Assembly: GCA_000474255.1 (NCBI GenBank)
Contig: BATO01000002.1
Coordinates: forward strand, 1 to 64,000
Source of the DNA: Aquipseudomonas alcaligenes MRY13-0052
Lineage (GTDB): Bacteria > Pseudomonadota > Gammaproteobacteria > Pseudomonadales > Pseudomonadaceae
Reading direction: 5' to 3'
Length of the DNA: 64,000 nt
Shown: positions 1 to 8,732 of the stretch, in pieces
Layout: each line of letters starts with the position of its first letter
Position numbering within the stretch: position 1 is the stretch's first letter
Translations under genes and position numbers: made by a program
Notes under the pieces: generated by a model
Told to the model about the DNA's origin: nothing
Databases searched by the model: none
Seen by the model: only the letters and a program-made list of their open reading frames with translations

Positions 1-40
1 GAAGGGCCGCTTTTTCCTGCCAGCACGGTGCCGTGAAAAG

Positions 41-87
41 GCGGGAGCGCGTTGCGCTCCATCGCGAATGAATTCGCTCCCACAGGG
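41..87. repeat. REP-like palindromic repeat
   Basis: Contains the hairpin GGAGCGCGTTGCGCTCC followed by the core GAATGAATTCGCTCCCACAG. The same core recurs near 4.6, 5.9, 28.0 and 36.0 kb. It lies just downstream of the minus-strand cystine transporter operon and may act as an mRNA 3' end stem-loop. Confidence 0.7.
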
Positions 88-108
88 TTTCGCCTGCGAA
101 GGTGAGAA

Positions 109-855
109 TCACCCCACCAGGAACTTGGCGAGGAATTGCCGGGTGCGTTCTTCCTTCGGGGCGCTGAACAGGGTCTTGGCGTCGCCCTGTTCGACGATCA
201 CGCCCTTGTCGATGAAGATCGCGCGGTTGGCCACGTCGCGGGCGAAGCTCATCTCGTGGGTGACGATGACCATGGTGCGCTTCTCCTCGGCCAGGCCGCG
301 GATGGTCGCCAGCACCTCGCCCACCAGCTCGGGGTCGAGGGCGGAGGTGGGTTCGTCGAAGAGGATCACGTCGGGCTCCATGGCCAGGGCGCGGGCGATG
401 GCCACCCGTTGCTGCTGGCCGCCGGAGAGGCGCTTGGGGTAGGCGTCTTCCTTGCCCGCCAGGCCGACCTTGGCCAGCAGGGCGCGGGCCCGTTCGGTGG
501 CGCGCTCGCGGGGTTCCTTCTTCACCACCACCGGGCCTTCGGTGATGTTCTCCAGCGCGGTGCGGTGGGGGAACAGGTTGAAGTTCTGGAACACGAAGCC
601 CACGTGCTGGCGCAGCCGGCGGATCAGCGCCTGCTGGGGCTTCAGCGGCTTGCTGGCGTCGATCTCGATGTCACCTACGCGGATGCTGCCGCCGCTGGGT
701 TCTTCCAGCAGGTTGAGGCAGCGCAGCAGGGTGGTCTTGCCCGAGCCGCTGGGGCCGATGATGGCCACCACCTCGCCCGGCTCGATGGTCAGGTCGATGC
801 CCTTGAGCACCACCTGCTCCTTGAAGGACTTGGTCAGGTTACGGACGGTGATCAT
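109..855 (-). CDS. Cystine/polar amino-acid ABC transporter ATP-binding protein
   Basis: ATPase that powers uptake of a polar amino acid, most likely cystine, at the inner membrane. The 248-residue protein has a Walker A motif ([11 protein letters not shown], about residues 34-44), the signature [15 protein letters not shown], and Walker B followed by the D-loop ([12 protein letters not shown]). Length is normal for the HisP/GlnQ family. Its ATG overlaps the permease stop codon as TGATG, so it is the last gene of a binding protein-permease-ATPase operon. Cystine specificity is inferred from the adjacent D-cysteine desulfhydrase and from memory of the same gene order in other pseudomonads (TcyJLN/FliY-YecSC type). 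A different amino acid cannot be excluded. Confidence 0.9.
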   Translation of the reverse strand: MITVRNLTKSFKEQVVLKGIDLTIEPGEVVAIIGPSGSGKTTLLRCLNLLEEPSGGSIRVGDIEIDASKPLKPQQALIRRLRQHVGFVFQNFNLFPHRTALENITEGPVVVKKEPRERATERARALLAKVGLAGKEDAYPKRLSGGQQQRVAIARALAMEPDVILFDEPTSALDPELVGEVLATIRGLAEEKRTMVIVTHEMSFARDVANRAIFIDKGVIVEQGDAKTLFSAPKEERTRQFLAKFLVG

Positions 856-1523
856 CAGGTGTCCTGTTCATGGCGGTTGACCCGCGCTTCGAGGCGGCTC
901 TGGAAGTGCGACAGCACGCTGGCGAGTACCCAGTAGATCAGCGCGGCGGCCAGGTACATGGTGAAGATCTCGAAGGTGCGCGCGGTTATCAGCTGCGCCT
1001 GGCGGAACAGCTCCGGCACCTGGATGGTGGCGGCCAGCGCGGTGTCCTTGACCAGGGAGATGAAGCTGTTGCCCAGCGGTGGCAGGGCGGTGCGCGCGGC
1101 CTGCGGGAGGATGGCGCGGACCAGCGCCTGGCTGCGGCTCATGCCGATGCTGGCGGCGGCTTCCCACTGCCCGCGATCGATGGAGGCGATGGCGGCGCGG
1201 AGGATCTCCGAGGTGTAGGCGGCCATGTTCAGCGAGAAGCCGATCAGTGCGGCGGGCAGCGGGTCGAGCTGGATGCCCAGCTGCGGCAGGCCGTAATAGA
1301 TCATGAACAGCTGGACCAGCAGCGGGGTGCCGCGGAAGAACGATACGTAGATGCGCGAGGCCCAGCGCAGGGGGGCGAAGCCGTAGAGGCGGGCGAGCGC
1401 GAGGAGGAAGCCCAGCAGCAGTCCGAAGAACATGCCGCCGAGGCTCAGTACCACCGTGTAGACCGCACCCTTGAGAAGGAAGGGTGCGGAGTCCAGCGCC
1501 AGTTGCAGGCTGGTTTCGATCAT
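855..1523 (-). CDS. Cystine/polar amino-acid ABC transporter permease
   Basis: Inner-membrane permease of the HisM/GlnP class, 222 residues, with several hydrophobic spans beginning near residue 20. The EAA cytoplasmic loop is visible as [24 protein letters not shown] (in two parts, near residues 118-141) and contacts the ATPase. The start overlaps the stop of the binding-protein gene by 4 bp (ATGA), so the two are translationally coupled. One permease gene suggests a homodimer, as in YecS/TcyL. Confidence 0.9.
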   Translation of the reverse strand: MIETSLQLALDSAPFLLKGAVYTVVLSLGGMFFGLLLGFLLALARLYGFAPLRWASRIYVSFFRGTPLLVQLFMIYYGLPQLGIQLDPLPAALIGFSLNMAAYTSEILRAAIASIDRGQWEAAASIGMSRSQALVRAILPQAARTALPPLGNSFISLVKDTALAATIQVPELFRQAQLITARTFEIFTMYLAAALIYWVLASVLSHFQSRLEARVNRHEQDT

Positions 1524-2320
1524 TGGGTCACGTCAGCCTTGAACCATTTCTCGGAGATCGCCTTGAGGGTGCCGTCGGCCTTCAGCTTGGCGATGGCCTT
1601 GTCGATGGCGGCGAGCAGTTCCGGGTCACCCTTGCGCAGGGCGATGCCGGACTCCTGGCGGGAGAAGGGTGCGCCGGCCACGGCCAGGCGGCCACCGGTC
1701 TTCTCGACCATTTCGAAGGCGGCCAGGCGGTCCACCAGGATGGCGTCGATGCGGCCGACGTTGAGGTCCTGGAACTTGGTGGGGTCGTCGTCGTAGGTGC
1801 GGATATCGGCCTTCGGCGCGTTTTCCTTCAGCCACTGCTCGTAGTTGGTGCCCAGGCCGACACCGACCTTCTTGCCGGCGAGGTCGGCGGCGCTCTTGAT
1901 GCTGTCTTCGTTGCCCTTGCGCACCAGTGCCTGGATGCCGGAGACGGTGTAGGGGGTGGAGAAGTCGTACTTCTTCTTGCGCTCGTCGGAGATGGTCACC
2001 TGGTTGATCACCAGGTCCAGGCGCTTGGATTCCAGGGCGGCGAGGATGCCGTCCCACTTGCTCGGCTGGAAGTCGACCTTCACGCCCAGCTCCTTGGCCA
2101 GGGCTTCGGCGAACTCGACTTCGAAGCCGGTGAGCTTGCCGCTCTCGTCCTGGAAGTTGAAGGGCGGGTAGGTGCCTTCCAGGCCGACCTTGACCGAGCC
2201 CTTGTCCTTGATCTGTTGCAGCAGTTCACCGGCCACGGCGCTGTTGCCGATGAAGCTGGCGCCGAGGGCCAGGCCCAGGGTGCCGATGAGGAATTGACGA
2301 CGCAGGGTTGCGAATTTCAT
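1520..2320 (-). CDS. Cystine-type periplasmic substrate-binding protein (FliY/TcyJ-like)
   Basis: Periplasmic receptor of the SBP_bac_3 family, 266 residues. The N-terminus has a basic stretch and hydrophobic core ending in a GNSAVAGE-like signal peptidase site near residue 30. The mature part opens with a typical family motif (KVGLEGTYPPFNF), and has GFEVEFAEALAKELGVKVDF and SGIALRKGDPELLAAID, all characteristic of amino-acid receptors. It is the first gene of the transporter operon and lies downstream of the D-cysteine desulfhydrase gene on the same strand, separated by 111 bp holding an AT-rich stretch. Cystine is the inferred ligand. Confidence 0.88.
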   Translation of the reverse strand: MKFATLRRQFLIGTLGLALGASFIGNSAVAGELLQQIKDKGSVKVGLEGTYPPFNFQDESGKLTGFEVEFAEALAKELGVKVDFQPSKWDGILAALESKRLDLVINQVTISDERKKKYDFSTPYTVSGIQALVRKGNEDSIKSAADLAGKKVGVGLGTNYEQWLKENAPKADIRTYDDDPTKFQDLNVGRIDAILVDRLAAFEMVEKTGGRLAVAGAPFSRQESGIALRKGDPELLAAIDKAIAKLKADGTLKAISEKWFKADVTQ

Positions 2321-2339
2321 GGGTGAGCCTCACGAGACA

Positions 2340-2431
2340 GGTGGCGAAAGTGTGGCAATTCTGGGGATGTCGCTTTATTCAATAAAATAATAATAAGTTT
2401 GGTTTGCGGTCATTCGGGGAATAAGCGGCGC
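2340..2431 (-). promoter_or_regulatory. AT-rich upstream region of the cystine transporter operon
   Basis: The gap between the desulfhydrase and the binding-protein gene contains a run of A/T (positions about 2372-2400) in otherwise GC-rich DNA. This is where I would place a promoter for the transporter operon, but no -35/-10 pair is convincing by eye. Confidence 0.35.
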
Positions 2432-3439
2432 TCAGGCTCCGGCCCCCTGTGCGGGGTGGTAGGCGAAGAGCGCGGGCGAGCCGCCGGTGTGCAGGAAGAT
2501 CACCGGGCCATTGCCCTCGAAGGCGCCGTTTTCCAGGCCATCGAGCAGACCGGCGAAGGCCTTGCCAGTGTAGACGGGATCGAGCAGCAGCCCTTCGCTG
2601 GAGGCGACCTGGCGGATGGCGGCGAGGGTGCCGGCATTGGGCTCGCCGTAGCGCGGGGCGAAGTACTGGTCCCACAGCTCCACGCGCAGGGCCGCGGGCA
2701 GCGGAGCGCCCAGCAGGTCGGCGGTGCGTTGCAGCAGGCCTTCCACCTTGGGCCGCTGGGTGGCATCGGGGCGCGACACCGTGACGCCCACCACCCGGGT
2801 GCCGGGCAGGGCGTGTTCCAGGGCCAGGGCGAGGCCGGCGTGGGTGCCGGCGCTGCCGGAGGCCAGCACCACGGCGGCGCCCAGCAGGCCGCTCGCCTTG
2901 ATCTGCTCGGCCAGCTCCAGGCCGGCGCGTACATAACCCAGGGCGCCCAGGACGTTGGAGCCGCCGATGGGCACCACGTAGGGGGTGCGGCCAGCGGCGC
3001 GCAGGCGCTCGGCGGCCTCGGCCAGCAACTGGTCGGCGGTGTCGAGGTTGGGCACCAGCTGCACCTCGGTGCCGAACAGGTCCAGCAGCAGGCGGTTGCC
3101 GTTCTCCAGGTAGTTGCGGTCGGCGGTGCCGATGGGGTTTTCCAGCAGGGCCACGCAGCCCAGGCCCAGGCGCGCGGCGAGGGCGGCGGTCTGGCGCACA
3201 TGGTTGGACTGGATGGCACCGGCGGTGACCAGCACGTCCGCGCCCTGGGCCAACGCATCCTGGGCCAGGTATTCGAGCTTGCGCACCTTGTTGCCGCCGA
3301 GGGCGAAGGGGGTGATGTCGTCGCGCTTGACCCAGATGTCGCGGCCGACCCGGCGCGAGAGGTGTTCGAGCTTCTCCAGCGGGGTGGGCGCGGTGACCAG
3401 TTCGAGGCGGGGGAAGCGGGCGAGGGCGGCGGCGATCAT
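2432..3439 (-). CDS. dcyD: D-cysteine desulfhydrase
   Basis: PLP enzyme of the ACC deaminase/D-cysteine desulfhydrase family, 335 residues, that would convert D-cysteine to pyruvate, sulfide and ammonia. The PLP lysine lies in [14 protein letters not shown] (about residues 46-59) and is followed by the family signature [16 protein letters not shown] glycine-rich phosphate loop ([10 protein letters not shown]) is near residue 195. It sits upstream of and codirectional with the cystine-type transporter, which fits import of D-cystine or cystine followed by desulfuration. ACC deaminase activity is an alternative, but the neighbourhood favours cysteine. Confidence 0.85.
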   Translation of the reverse strand: MIAAALARFPRLELVTAPTPLEKLEHLSRRVGRDIWVKRDDITPFALGGNKVRKLEYLAQDALAQGADVLVTAGAIQSNHVRQTAALAARLGLGCVALLENPIGTADRNYLENGNRLLLDLFGTEVQLVPNLDTADQLLAEAAERLRAAGRTPYVVPIGGSNVLGALGYVRAGLELAEQIKASGLLGAAVVLASGSAGTHAGLALALEHALPGTRVVGVTVSRPDATQRPKVEGLLQRTADLLGAPLPAALRVELWDQYFAPRYGEPNAGTLAAIRQVASSEGLLLDPVYTGKAFAGLLDGLENGAFEGNGPVIFLHTGGSPALFAYHPAQGAGA

Positions 3440-3544
3440 GGCGGGACTTCGTGTTACGGGGGATGGGGCAACACTCTAGTGAGCGACGGCTTTGAGAGCA
3501 ATTCTCAGAGGCGACATCCAGTGCGTGCGCAGGCGACCGGCTGG

Positions 3545-3712
3545 CTCTGGTGAGACCTTTTTTTATGGAATATGAGAATAATAAAACGGTATTTGTTGGT
3601 TATAAGAATTCACCGTAGTGTCGCTTCCAACCCGGCTACACCCAGACCGGGAAACCGACACATCGCTCGCGGCTGATGATCCAGCCGGAGCCTGCCAACA
3701 CCAAGGACCACC
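3545..3712 (+). promoter_or_regulatory. AT-rich promoter region upstream of the MetQ-like gene
   Basis: About 60 bp (3550-3610) of strongly A/T-rich sequence including TTTTTTTATGG, AATAATAAAACGG and TTGGTTATAAG precede the MetQ-like gene. The start codon is preceded by a weak AGGACC-type ribosome site. Similar AT islands precede tauA and lsfA, so a shared sulfur-starvation promoter type is possible but unproved. Confidence 0.35.
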
Positions 3713-4495
3713 ATGAAGAAGACCCTGCTCCTCACCGCCCTGGCCGCCGCCCTTTCCGCCTCCCTGGCCAGCGCCGCCGAGAAACTCACCGTCGCCGCCA
3801 CCCCGGTGCCCCATGCCGAGATCCTCGAACTGATCAAGCCGCAGCTGGCGAAGGAAGGCGTGGATCTGGAAGTGAAGGTCTTCACCGATTACGTGCAGCC
3901 CAACCTGCAGGTGGACCAGAAGCACCTGGACGCCAATTACTTCCAGACCAAGCCCTACCTGGACAACTTCAACAGCGGCAAGGGCACCCACCTGGTTATC
4001 GTCAAGGGCGTGCACGTCGAGCCCTTCGGCGGTTACTCCAGCAAGTACAAATCCCTGAAGGAACTGCCGGACGGCGCCACCATCGCCATCCCCAACGAAG
4101 GCAGCAACAGCGGCCGTGCCCTGCTCCTGCTGCAGAAATCCGGCCTGCTGAAACTCAAGGACCCGAGCAACGCCCTGGCGACCCCGAAGGACATCGCCGA
4201 GAACCCGCACAACTTCAAGTTCAAGGAACTGGAAGCGGCCCTGCTGCCGCGCGTGCTGGACCAGGTCGACCTGGCCCTGATCAACACCAACTACGCGCTG
4301 GAAGCCAAGCTCAACCCGTCCAAGGACGCGCTGGTGCTGGAAGACCGCACCTCGCCCTACGTGAACTACCTGGTCGCCCGCCCGGACAACAAGGACAGCG
4401 ACGCCATCCAGAAACTCTCCGCCGCGCTGACCAGCCCGGAAGTCAAAGCCTTCATCGAGAAGAAGTACTCCGGCGCGGTAGTCCCGGCCTTCTGA
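3713..4495 (+). CDS. MetQ/NlpA-family periplasmic binding protein
   Basis: Substrate-binding protein of the NlpA/MetQ family, 260 residues, which normally delivers methionine or related compounds to a MetNI transporter. The signal sequence (residues 1-21) ends in SLASAAEK with no lipobox cysteine, so the mature protein should be soluble in the periplasm rather than a lipoprotein. Family motifs include ATPVPHAEIL, DYVQPNLQV and HLDANYFQTKPYLDNFN. No metN or metI gene is adjacent, so it either shares a transporter coded elsewhere or works with an unlinked one. It precedes a PLP sulfur-amino-acid enzyme on the same strand, but a terminator lies between them. Confidence 0.85.
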   Translation: MKKTLLLTALAAALSASLASAAEKLTVAATPVPHAEILELIKPQLAKEGVDLEVKVFTDYVQPNLQVDQKHLDANYFQTKPYLDNFNSGKGTHLVIVKGVHVEPFGGYSSKYKSLKELPDGATIAIPNEGSNSGRALLLLQKSGLLKLKDPSNALATPKDIAENPHNFKFKELEAALLPRVLDQVDLALINTNYALEAKLNPSKDALVLEDRTSPYVNYLVARPDNKDSDAIQKLSAALTSPEVKAFIEKKYSGAVVPAF

Positions 4496-4548
4496 TCGAC
4501 CCCAGAGCCACGATGGTGTGGGCACCGCCTGTGCCCACGCCTCTCCTC

Positions 4549-4586
4549 ACGCCGACGAGTCTCGACTATCGTCGGCGTTCTTTTTT
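4549..4586 (+). terminator. Rho-independent terminator after the MetQ-like gene
   Basis: Perfect 10-bp stem ACGCCGACGA / TCGTCGGCGT with a 10-nt loop, followed by TTCTTTTTT. Confidence 0.9.
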
Positions 4587-4603
4587 GTGGTGGGCGACAG
4601 GCC

Positions 4604-4699
4604 TGTGGGAGCGGATTCATCCGCGAATGCGTGCCGCAGGCGCGCCCTGCAAGGCCTGGGACCGCTGCGCGGTCCTTGGCGAATGAATTCGCCCCTACA
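4604..4699. repeat. REP doublet (REPIN)
   Basis: Two inverted copies of the GGGAGCGGATTCAT / GAATGAATTCGCCCC core enclose a GC-rich centre with its own hairpin (GACCGCTGCGCGGTC). It lies between the MetQ-like gene and the PLP enzyme. Confidence 0.75.
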
Positions 4700-4724
4700 T
4701 CCGCACGACTCCTCGGAGGCACCC

Positions 4725-5915
4725 ATGCCCGAATCCAAACCCGGCCTTTCCACCCGCGCGGTGCACAGCGGCAACGACGTCGACCGCAAGATGGTCACCC
4801 GGCCCAAGAGCCTGCCGATCTACGAATCCTCGGTGTTCGTCTACGACAACCTGGAGCAGGTGGACGACTTCCTCGCCGGCAATCCCGACAACTACATGTA
4901 CACGCGCATCGCCAACCCCAACCAGGCGGCCCTGGAGCACCTGGTGCGGGACCTGGAAGGCGGCGAGGCGGCGCTGTTCTCAGCCTCCGGCATGGCCGCG
5001 GTGAGCGCCGCGCTGCTGGGCCGGTTGAGTGCCGGTGACCACCTGATCGCCAGCCGCGAGCTGTACGGCACCACCCAGAGCCTGATCGAGAAGGAGCTGG
5101 CGCGCTTCGGCATCAGCGCCACCCTGGTGGAGATCAACGACCTGGCGGCGGTGGAAGCGGCCATCACCCCGGCGACGCGGATCATCTATACCGAGACCGC
5201 GTCCAACCCGCTGGTGCGGGTCAGCGACATCCCCGCCCTGGCCAGGCTGGCCAAGGCGCGCGGGCTGAAGCTGCTGGTGGACAATACCTTCCTCTCGCCG
5301 GCGCTCTACAACCCCCTGGCCGCCGGCGCCGACCTGGTGCTGCACAGCACCACCAAGTACCTCAACGGCCACAGCGACGCCACGGGCGGCATCCTCGTCG
5401 GCGACGCCGAATGGGTCGCCCAGGCGCGGCGCTTCCAGATCAACGCCGGCGGCAGCGCCAGCCCCTTCGAGGCCTGGCTGACCTTCCGTGGCGCCAAGAC
5501 CCTGGCCCTGCGCATGCAGGCCCACTCGGCCAACGCCCAGGCCCTGGCCGAAGCGCTGGAGGCCCACCCCAAGGTGGCGCGGGTGTTCTACCCGGGCCTG
5601 CCCTCGCACCCGGACTTCGAACTGGCCCGCCGGCTGTTCCCCAAAGGTGCCTCGGGCATGCTCGCCTTCACCCTCAAGGGCGGTCTGGCGGAGGTGGACG
5701 GCCTGATCCGCGCCCTGCGCAACACCGCCTTCGCGCCGTCCCTGGCCGGCGTCGCCAGCAGCATCACCCACCCCGGCAAGACCAGCCACCGCGCCCTCTC
5801 CCAGGACGCCCTGGCCGAGCTGGACATCCACGACGGCACCATCCGCGTGTCGGTGGGCATCGAGGATGCGGCGGACATCGTCGCCGACTTCGTGCAGGCG
5901 CTGGATAGCCTCTGA
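4725..5915 (+). CDS. Cys/Met-metabolism PLP-dependent lyase/sulfhydrylase
   Basis: Fold-type I PLP enzyme of the cystathionine gamma-synthase / gamma-lyase / O-acylhomoserine sulfhydrylase family, 396 residues from the ATG at 4725, which has a GGAGG ribosome site 5 bp upstream. An in-frame upstream extension exists but runs through a REP element and is rejected. The PLP lysine is K211 in HSTTKYLNGHSD; the N-terminus has the usual TRAVHSGN and YTRIANPN motifs. The methionine gamma-lyase active-site cysteine is not evident (RELYGTTQSL at the usual place), so a beta/gamma-lyase or a sulfhydrylase is more likely. The exact reaction cannot be settled from sequence. The sulfur-gene setting fits conversion between homoserine esters, cysteine and methionine precursors. 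Confidence 0.85.
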   Translation: MPESKPGLSTRAVHSGNDVDRKMVTRPKSLPIYESSVFVYDNLEQVDDFLAGNPDNYMYTRIANPNQAALEHLVRDLEGGEAALFSASGMAAVSAALLGRLSAGDHLIASRELYGTTQSLIEKELARFGISATLVEINDLAAVEAAITPATRIIYTETASNPLVRVSDIPALARLAKARGLKLLVDNTFLSPALYNPLAAGADLVLHSTTKYLNGHSDATGGILVGDAEWVAQARRFQINAGGSASPFEAWLTFRGAKTLALRMQAHSANAQALAEALEAHPKVARVFYPGLPSHPDFELARRLFPKGASGMLAFTLKGGLAEVDGLIRALRNTAFAPSLAGVASSITHPGKTSHRALSQDALAELDIHDGTIRVSVGIEDAADIVADFVQALDSL

Positions 5916-5923
5916 CGAGGCTC

Positions 5924-6016
5924 GGGCGAATTCATTCGCCCAGGGCGGCACAGCCGCCCCTTGGGAGCCAGGCAGGGCAGGCCTTCGGCCTGCTTGGCGA
6001 CTGAAGTCGCCCCTAC
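5924..6016. repeat. REP-like repeat
   Basis: Variant REP pair with GGGCGAATTCATTCGCCC at one end and GCGACTGAAGTCGCCCCTAC at the other. It separates the PLP enzyme from the GntR-led operon. Confidence 0.65.
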
Positions 6017-6099
6017 AAAATCCGTTCGTGCCGGCTTCTATTCTTATTCGATAACGGTATTTCCGCTGCGGTCCTTATGCTCGCTATCCTCGCGCCATA

Positions 6100-6115
6100 A
6101 CTTGTTATAACAAGT
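6100..6115. promoter_or_regulatory. Perfect 16-bp palindrome, likely GntR operator
   Basis: ACTTGTTATAACAAGT is a perfect inverted repeat ending 20 bp before the start of the GntR-family gene. Size, symmetry and GT...AC half-sites resemble operators of the HutC/GntR subfamily. Position suggests the regulator represses its own operon. Confidence 0.7.
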
Positions 6116-6135
6116 CAGGATCGCGAGCGAACGAC

Positions 6136-6885
6136 ATGGCCGAACTGCTTCCCCTTTCCCCGGTGCCCCTCTACAGCCAGCTCAAGGAGCTGCTGCGCGG
6201 GCGCATCCTCGATGGCACCTATCCACCCCACAGCCGCATGCCCTCGGAAAGCGAGCTGGGCAAGGCCTTCGACGTCAGCCGCATCACCGTGCGCCAGGCG
6301 CTGGGCGACCTGCAGAAGGAAGGGCTGATCTTCAAGATCCACGGCAAGGGCACCTTCGTCGCCAAGCCCAAGGCCTTCCAGAACGTCTCCACCCTGCAGG
6401 GCCTGGCCGAGTCCATGACCCAGATGGGCTACGAGGTGCTCAACCGCCTGCGCAGCTTCAAGCAGGTGTCGGCCAGCGCGCTGGTGGCCGAGCGGCTGCA
6501 GGTGGAGGAGGGCAGCCCGGTGATCGAGATCAAGCGCGTGCGCCTGATCAACCGCGAGCCGGTGTCCCTGGAACTCACCTGGCTGCCCCTGGCGGTGGGC
6601 GAGAAGCTGGAGAAGGCCGACCTGGTCACCCGCGACATCTTCCTCATCCTCGAGAACGACTGCGGCATCCCCCTGGGCCACGCCGACCTGGCCATCGACG
6701 CCGTGCTCGCCGACAGCGACCTGACCCAGGCCCTGGACGTGGAGGAGGGCTCGCCGATCATGCGCATCGAGCGCCTGACCCACACCGCCGACGGCGCGCC
6801 GCTGGACTTCGAACACCTCTACTACCGCGGCGATGCCTTCCAGTACCGCCTGCGCATCGACCGCCAGAAGGGAGCACAGGCATGA
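6136..6885 (+). CDS. GntR/HutC-family transcriptional regulator
   Basis: DNA-binding regulator of 249 residues. The N-terminal winged helix (about residues 8-75) shows PLYSQLKELLRGRILDG, SRMPSESELGKAFDVSRITV and KIHGKGTFV, all typical of GntR proteins. The rest (about 95-240) is a UTRA ligand-binding domain of the HutC type, seen in LQVEEGSPVIEIKRVR and the closing FEHLYYRGDAFQYRLRI. It is the first gene of an operon; its stop overlaps the start of the flavoprotein gene as ATGA. A 16-bp palindrome lies just upstream. The inducer is unknown and is presumably the transported compound or a product of the flavoprotein. Confidence 0.9.
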   Translation: MAELLPLSPVPLYSQLKELLRGRILDGTYPPHSRMPSESELGKAFDVSRITVRQALGDLQKEGLIFKIHGKGTFVAKPKAFQNVSTLQGLAESMTQMGYEVLNRLRSFKQVSASALVAERLQVEEGSPVIEIKRVRLINREPVSLELTWLPLAVGEKLEKADLVTRDIFLILENDCGIPLGHADLAIDAVLADSDLTQALDVEEGSPIMRIERLTHTADGAPLDFEHLYYRGDAFQYRLRIDRQKGAQA

Positions 6886-8606
6886 ACACCCTGGAGCAGG
6901 AATACGACATCGTCGTCATCGGCGGCGGCACCGCCGGCCCCATGGCCGCGATCAAGGCCAAGGAGAAGAACCGCGAGCTGCGCGTGCTGCTGGTGGACAA
7001 GGCCAACGTCAAGCGCAGCGGCGCCATCAGCATGGGCATGGACGGCCTGAACAACGCCATCATCCCCGGCCATGCGACGCCCGAGCAGTACACCAAGGAA
7101 ATCACCGTGGCCAACGACGGCATCGTCAACCAGGCCGCCGTCTACGCCTACGCCACCCACAGCTTCGCGACCATCGAGCAGCTGGACCGCTGGGGGGTGA
7201 AGTTCGAGAAGGACGAGACCGGCGACTACGCGGTGAAGAAGGTCCACCACATGGGCGCCTACGTGCTGCCGATGCCCGAGGGCCACGACATCAAGAAGGT
7301 GCTCTACCGCCAGCTCAAGCGTGCGCGGGTGAACATCACCAACCGCCTGGTCACCACCCGCGTGCTGCTGGACGAGGCGGGTGCCGCCTGCGGCGTGCTC
7401 GGCTTCGACTGCCGCAGCGGCGACTTCCAGGTGATCCGCGCCAAGGCGGTGATCCTCGCCTGCGGCGCCGCCGGGCGCCTGGGCCTGCCGTCCTCGGGCT
7501 ACCTGATGGGCACCTACGAGAACCCCACCAACGCCGGCGACGGCTACGCCATGGCCTACCACGCCGGGGCGGAACTGGCGAACCTCGAGTGCTTCCAGAT
7601 CAACCCACTGATCAAGGACTACAACGGCCCCGCCTGTGCCTACGTCACCGGCCCCCTGGGCGGCTACACGGCCAACAACAAGGGTGAACGCTTCATCGAG
7701 TGCGACTACTGGAGCGGCCAGATGATGTGGGAGTTCCACCAGGAGCTCGAAGGCGGCAACGGCCCGGTGTTCCTCAAGCTGGACCACCTGGCCGAGGAAA
7801 CCATCCAGACCATCGAGGAGATCCTCCACAGCAACGAGCGCCCCAGCCGTGGCCAGTTCCACGCCGGCCGGGGCACCGACTACCGCCAGCAGATGGTGGA
7901 GATGCACATCTCCGAGATCGGCTTCTGCTCCGGCCACTCCGCCTCGGGCGTGTGGGTCAACGAGAAGGCCGAGACCTCGGTGAAGGGCCTCTACGCCGCC
8001 GGCGACATGGCCGCCGTGCCGCACAACTACATGCTCGGCGCCTTCACCTACGGCTGGTTCGCCGGCATCAACGCCGCCGACTACGTGGCCGGTCGTGACT
8101 TCGCCGCCGTCGACCCGGCCCAGGTGGAGCGCGAGCGCGAGCGGGTCTACGCACCGCTGAACCGCGAGCACGGCCTGCCGCCGGCCCAGGTGGAGTACAA
8201 GCTGCGGCGCATGGTCAACGACTACCTGCAGCCGCCCAAGGTGACCAGGAAGATGGAGATCGGCCTGACCCGCTTCGCCGAGATCGAACGCGACCTCGGG
8301 CAGATGAAGGCCAACAACCCCCACGAGCTGATGCGTGCCATGGAAGTCAGCGTGATCCGCGATTGCGCCGAGATGGCCGCCCGCGCCTCGCTGTTCCGCG
8401 AGGAAAGCCGCTGGGGCCTCTACCACCACCGCGTCGACCACCCCGAGCGCAACGACGCCGAGTGGTTCTGCCATTGCCACCTGAAGAAGGGCGATGACGG
8501 CGCCATGACCAGCTTCAAGAAGCCGGTGGAGCCCTACCTGATCGCCTTGGATGCGGAAGAACAAAGCGCCTACGACCGCCTGCGGGTGAAGACCGAAGCC
8601 GCCTGA
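6882..8606 (+). CDS. AprA-like FAD oxidoreductase (APS reductase alpha-subunit family)
   Basis: Flavoprotein of 574 residues in the fumarate reductase / aspartate oxidase / AprA superfamily. The N-terminus has the dinucleotide fold VVIGGGTAGPMAA (residues 11-23). Residues 39-58 (DKANVKRSGAISMGMDGLNN) recall the AprA segment with K-RSGAV and a conserved Asn near FAD. Near residue 350, FCSGHSASGVWVNEKAE followed by VKGLYAAGDMA again resembles AprA. With the AprB-like ferredoxin downstream, this indicates a two-subunit iron-sulfur flavoenzyme. AprA proper reduces adenylylsulfate or makes it from sulfite; whether this shorter protein does so is unknown. The usual automatic name, succinate dehydrogenase/fumarate reductase subunit, is probably misleading because no quinone-module genes are present. 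Confidence 0.8.
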   Translation: MNTLEQEYDIVVIGGGTAGPMAAIKAKEKNRELRVLLVDKANVKRSGAISMGMDGLNNAIIPGHATPEQYTKEITVANDGIVNQAAVYAYATHSFATIEQLDRWGVKFEKDETGDYAVKKVHHMGAYVLPMPEGHDIKKVLYRQLKRARVNITNRLVTTRVLLDEAGAACGVLGFDCRSGDFQVIRAKAVILACGAAGRLGLPSSGYLMGTYENPTNAGDGYAMAYHAGAELANLECFQINPLIKDYNGPACAYVTGPLGGYTANNKGERFIECDYWSGQMMWEFHQELEGGNGPVFLKLDHLAEETIQTIEEILHSNERPSRGQFHAGRGTDYRQQMVEMHISEIGFCSGHSASGVWVNEKAETSVKGLYAAGDMAAVPHNYMLGAFTYGWFAGINAADYVAGRDFAAVDPAQVERERERVYAPLNREHGLPPAQVEYKLRRMVNDYLQPPKVTRKMEIGLTRFAEIERDLGQMKANNPHELMRAMEVSVIRDCAEMAARASLFREESRWGLYHHRVDHPERNDAEWFCHCHLKKGDDGAMTSFKKPVEPYLIALDAEEQSAYDRLRVKTEAA

Positions 8607-8620
8607 CGAGGCATGGAACC

Positions 8621-8688
8621 GTAGGGTGGGCTTCAGCCCACCAATGGTGCTACGCAGGGTTTTCCCGGTGGGCTGAAGCCCACCCTAC
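8621..8688. repeat. Palindromic repeat inside the operon
   Basis: GTAGGGTGGGCTTCAGCCCACC and GGTGGGCTGAAGCCCACCCTAC form an inverted pair in the 126-bp gap between the flavoprotein and ferredoxin genes. It could tune the relative yield of the two subunits by stabilising or attenuating mRNA. Confidence 0.75.
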
Positions 8689-8732
8689 ATCCCAAGAACA
8701 CAGAGAGCCCCAAGGCTCCAAGGACCCGTGAC

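Noticed and set aside
4725-5915. PLP enzyme as methionine gamma-lyase
   Set aside because: The characteristic active-site cysteine is not seen at the expected place, so I kept a general family name.
6882-8606. Flavoprotein as succinate dehydrogenase/fumarate reductase subunit A
   Set aside because: No membrane anchor or SdhB-type three-cluster gene is present, and the AprA-type RSGA and CSGH segments plus the AprB-like partner fit better.
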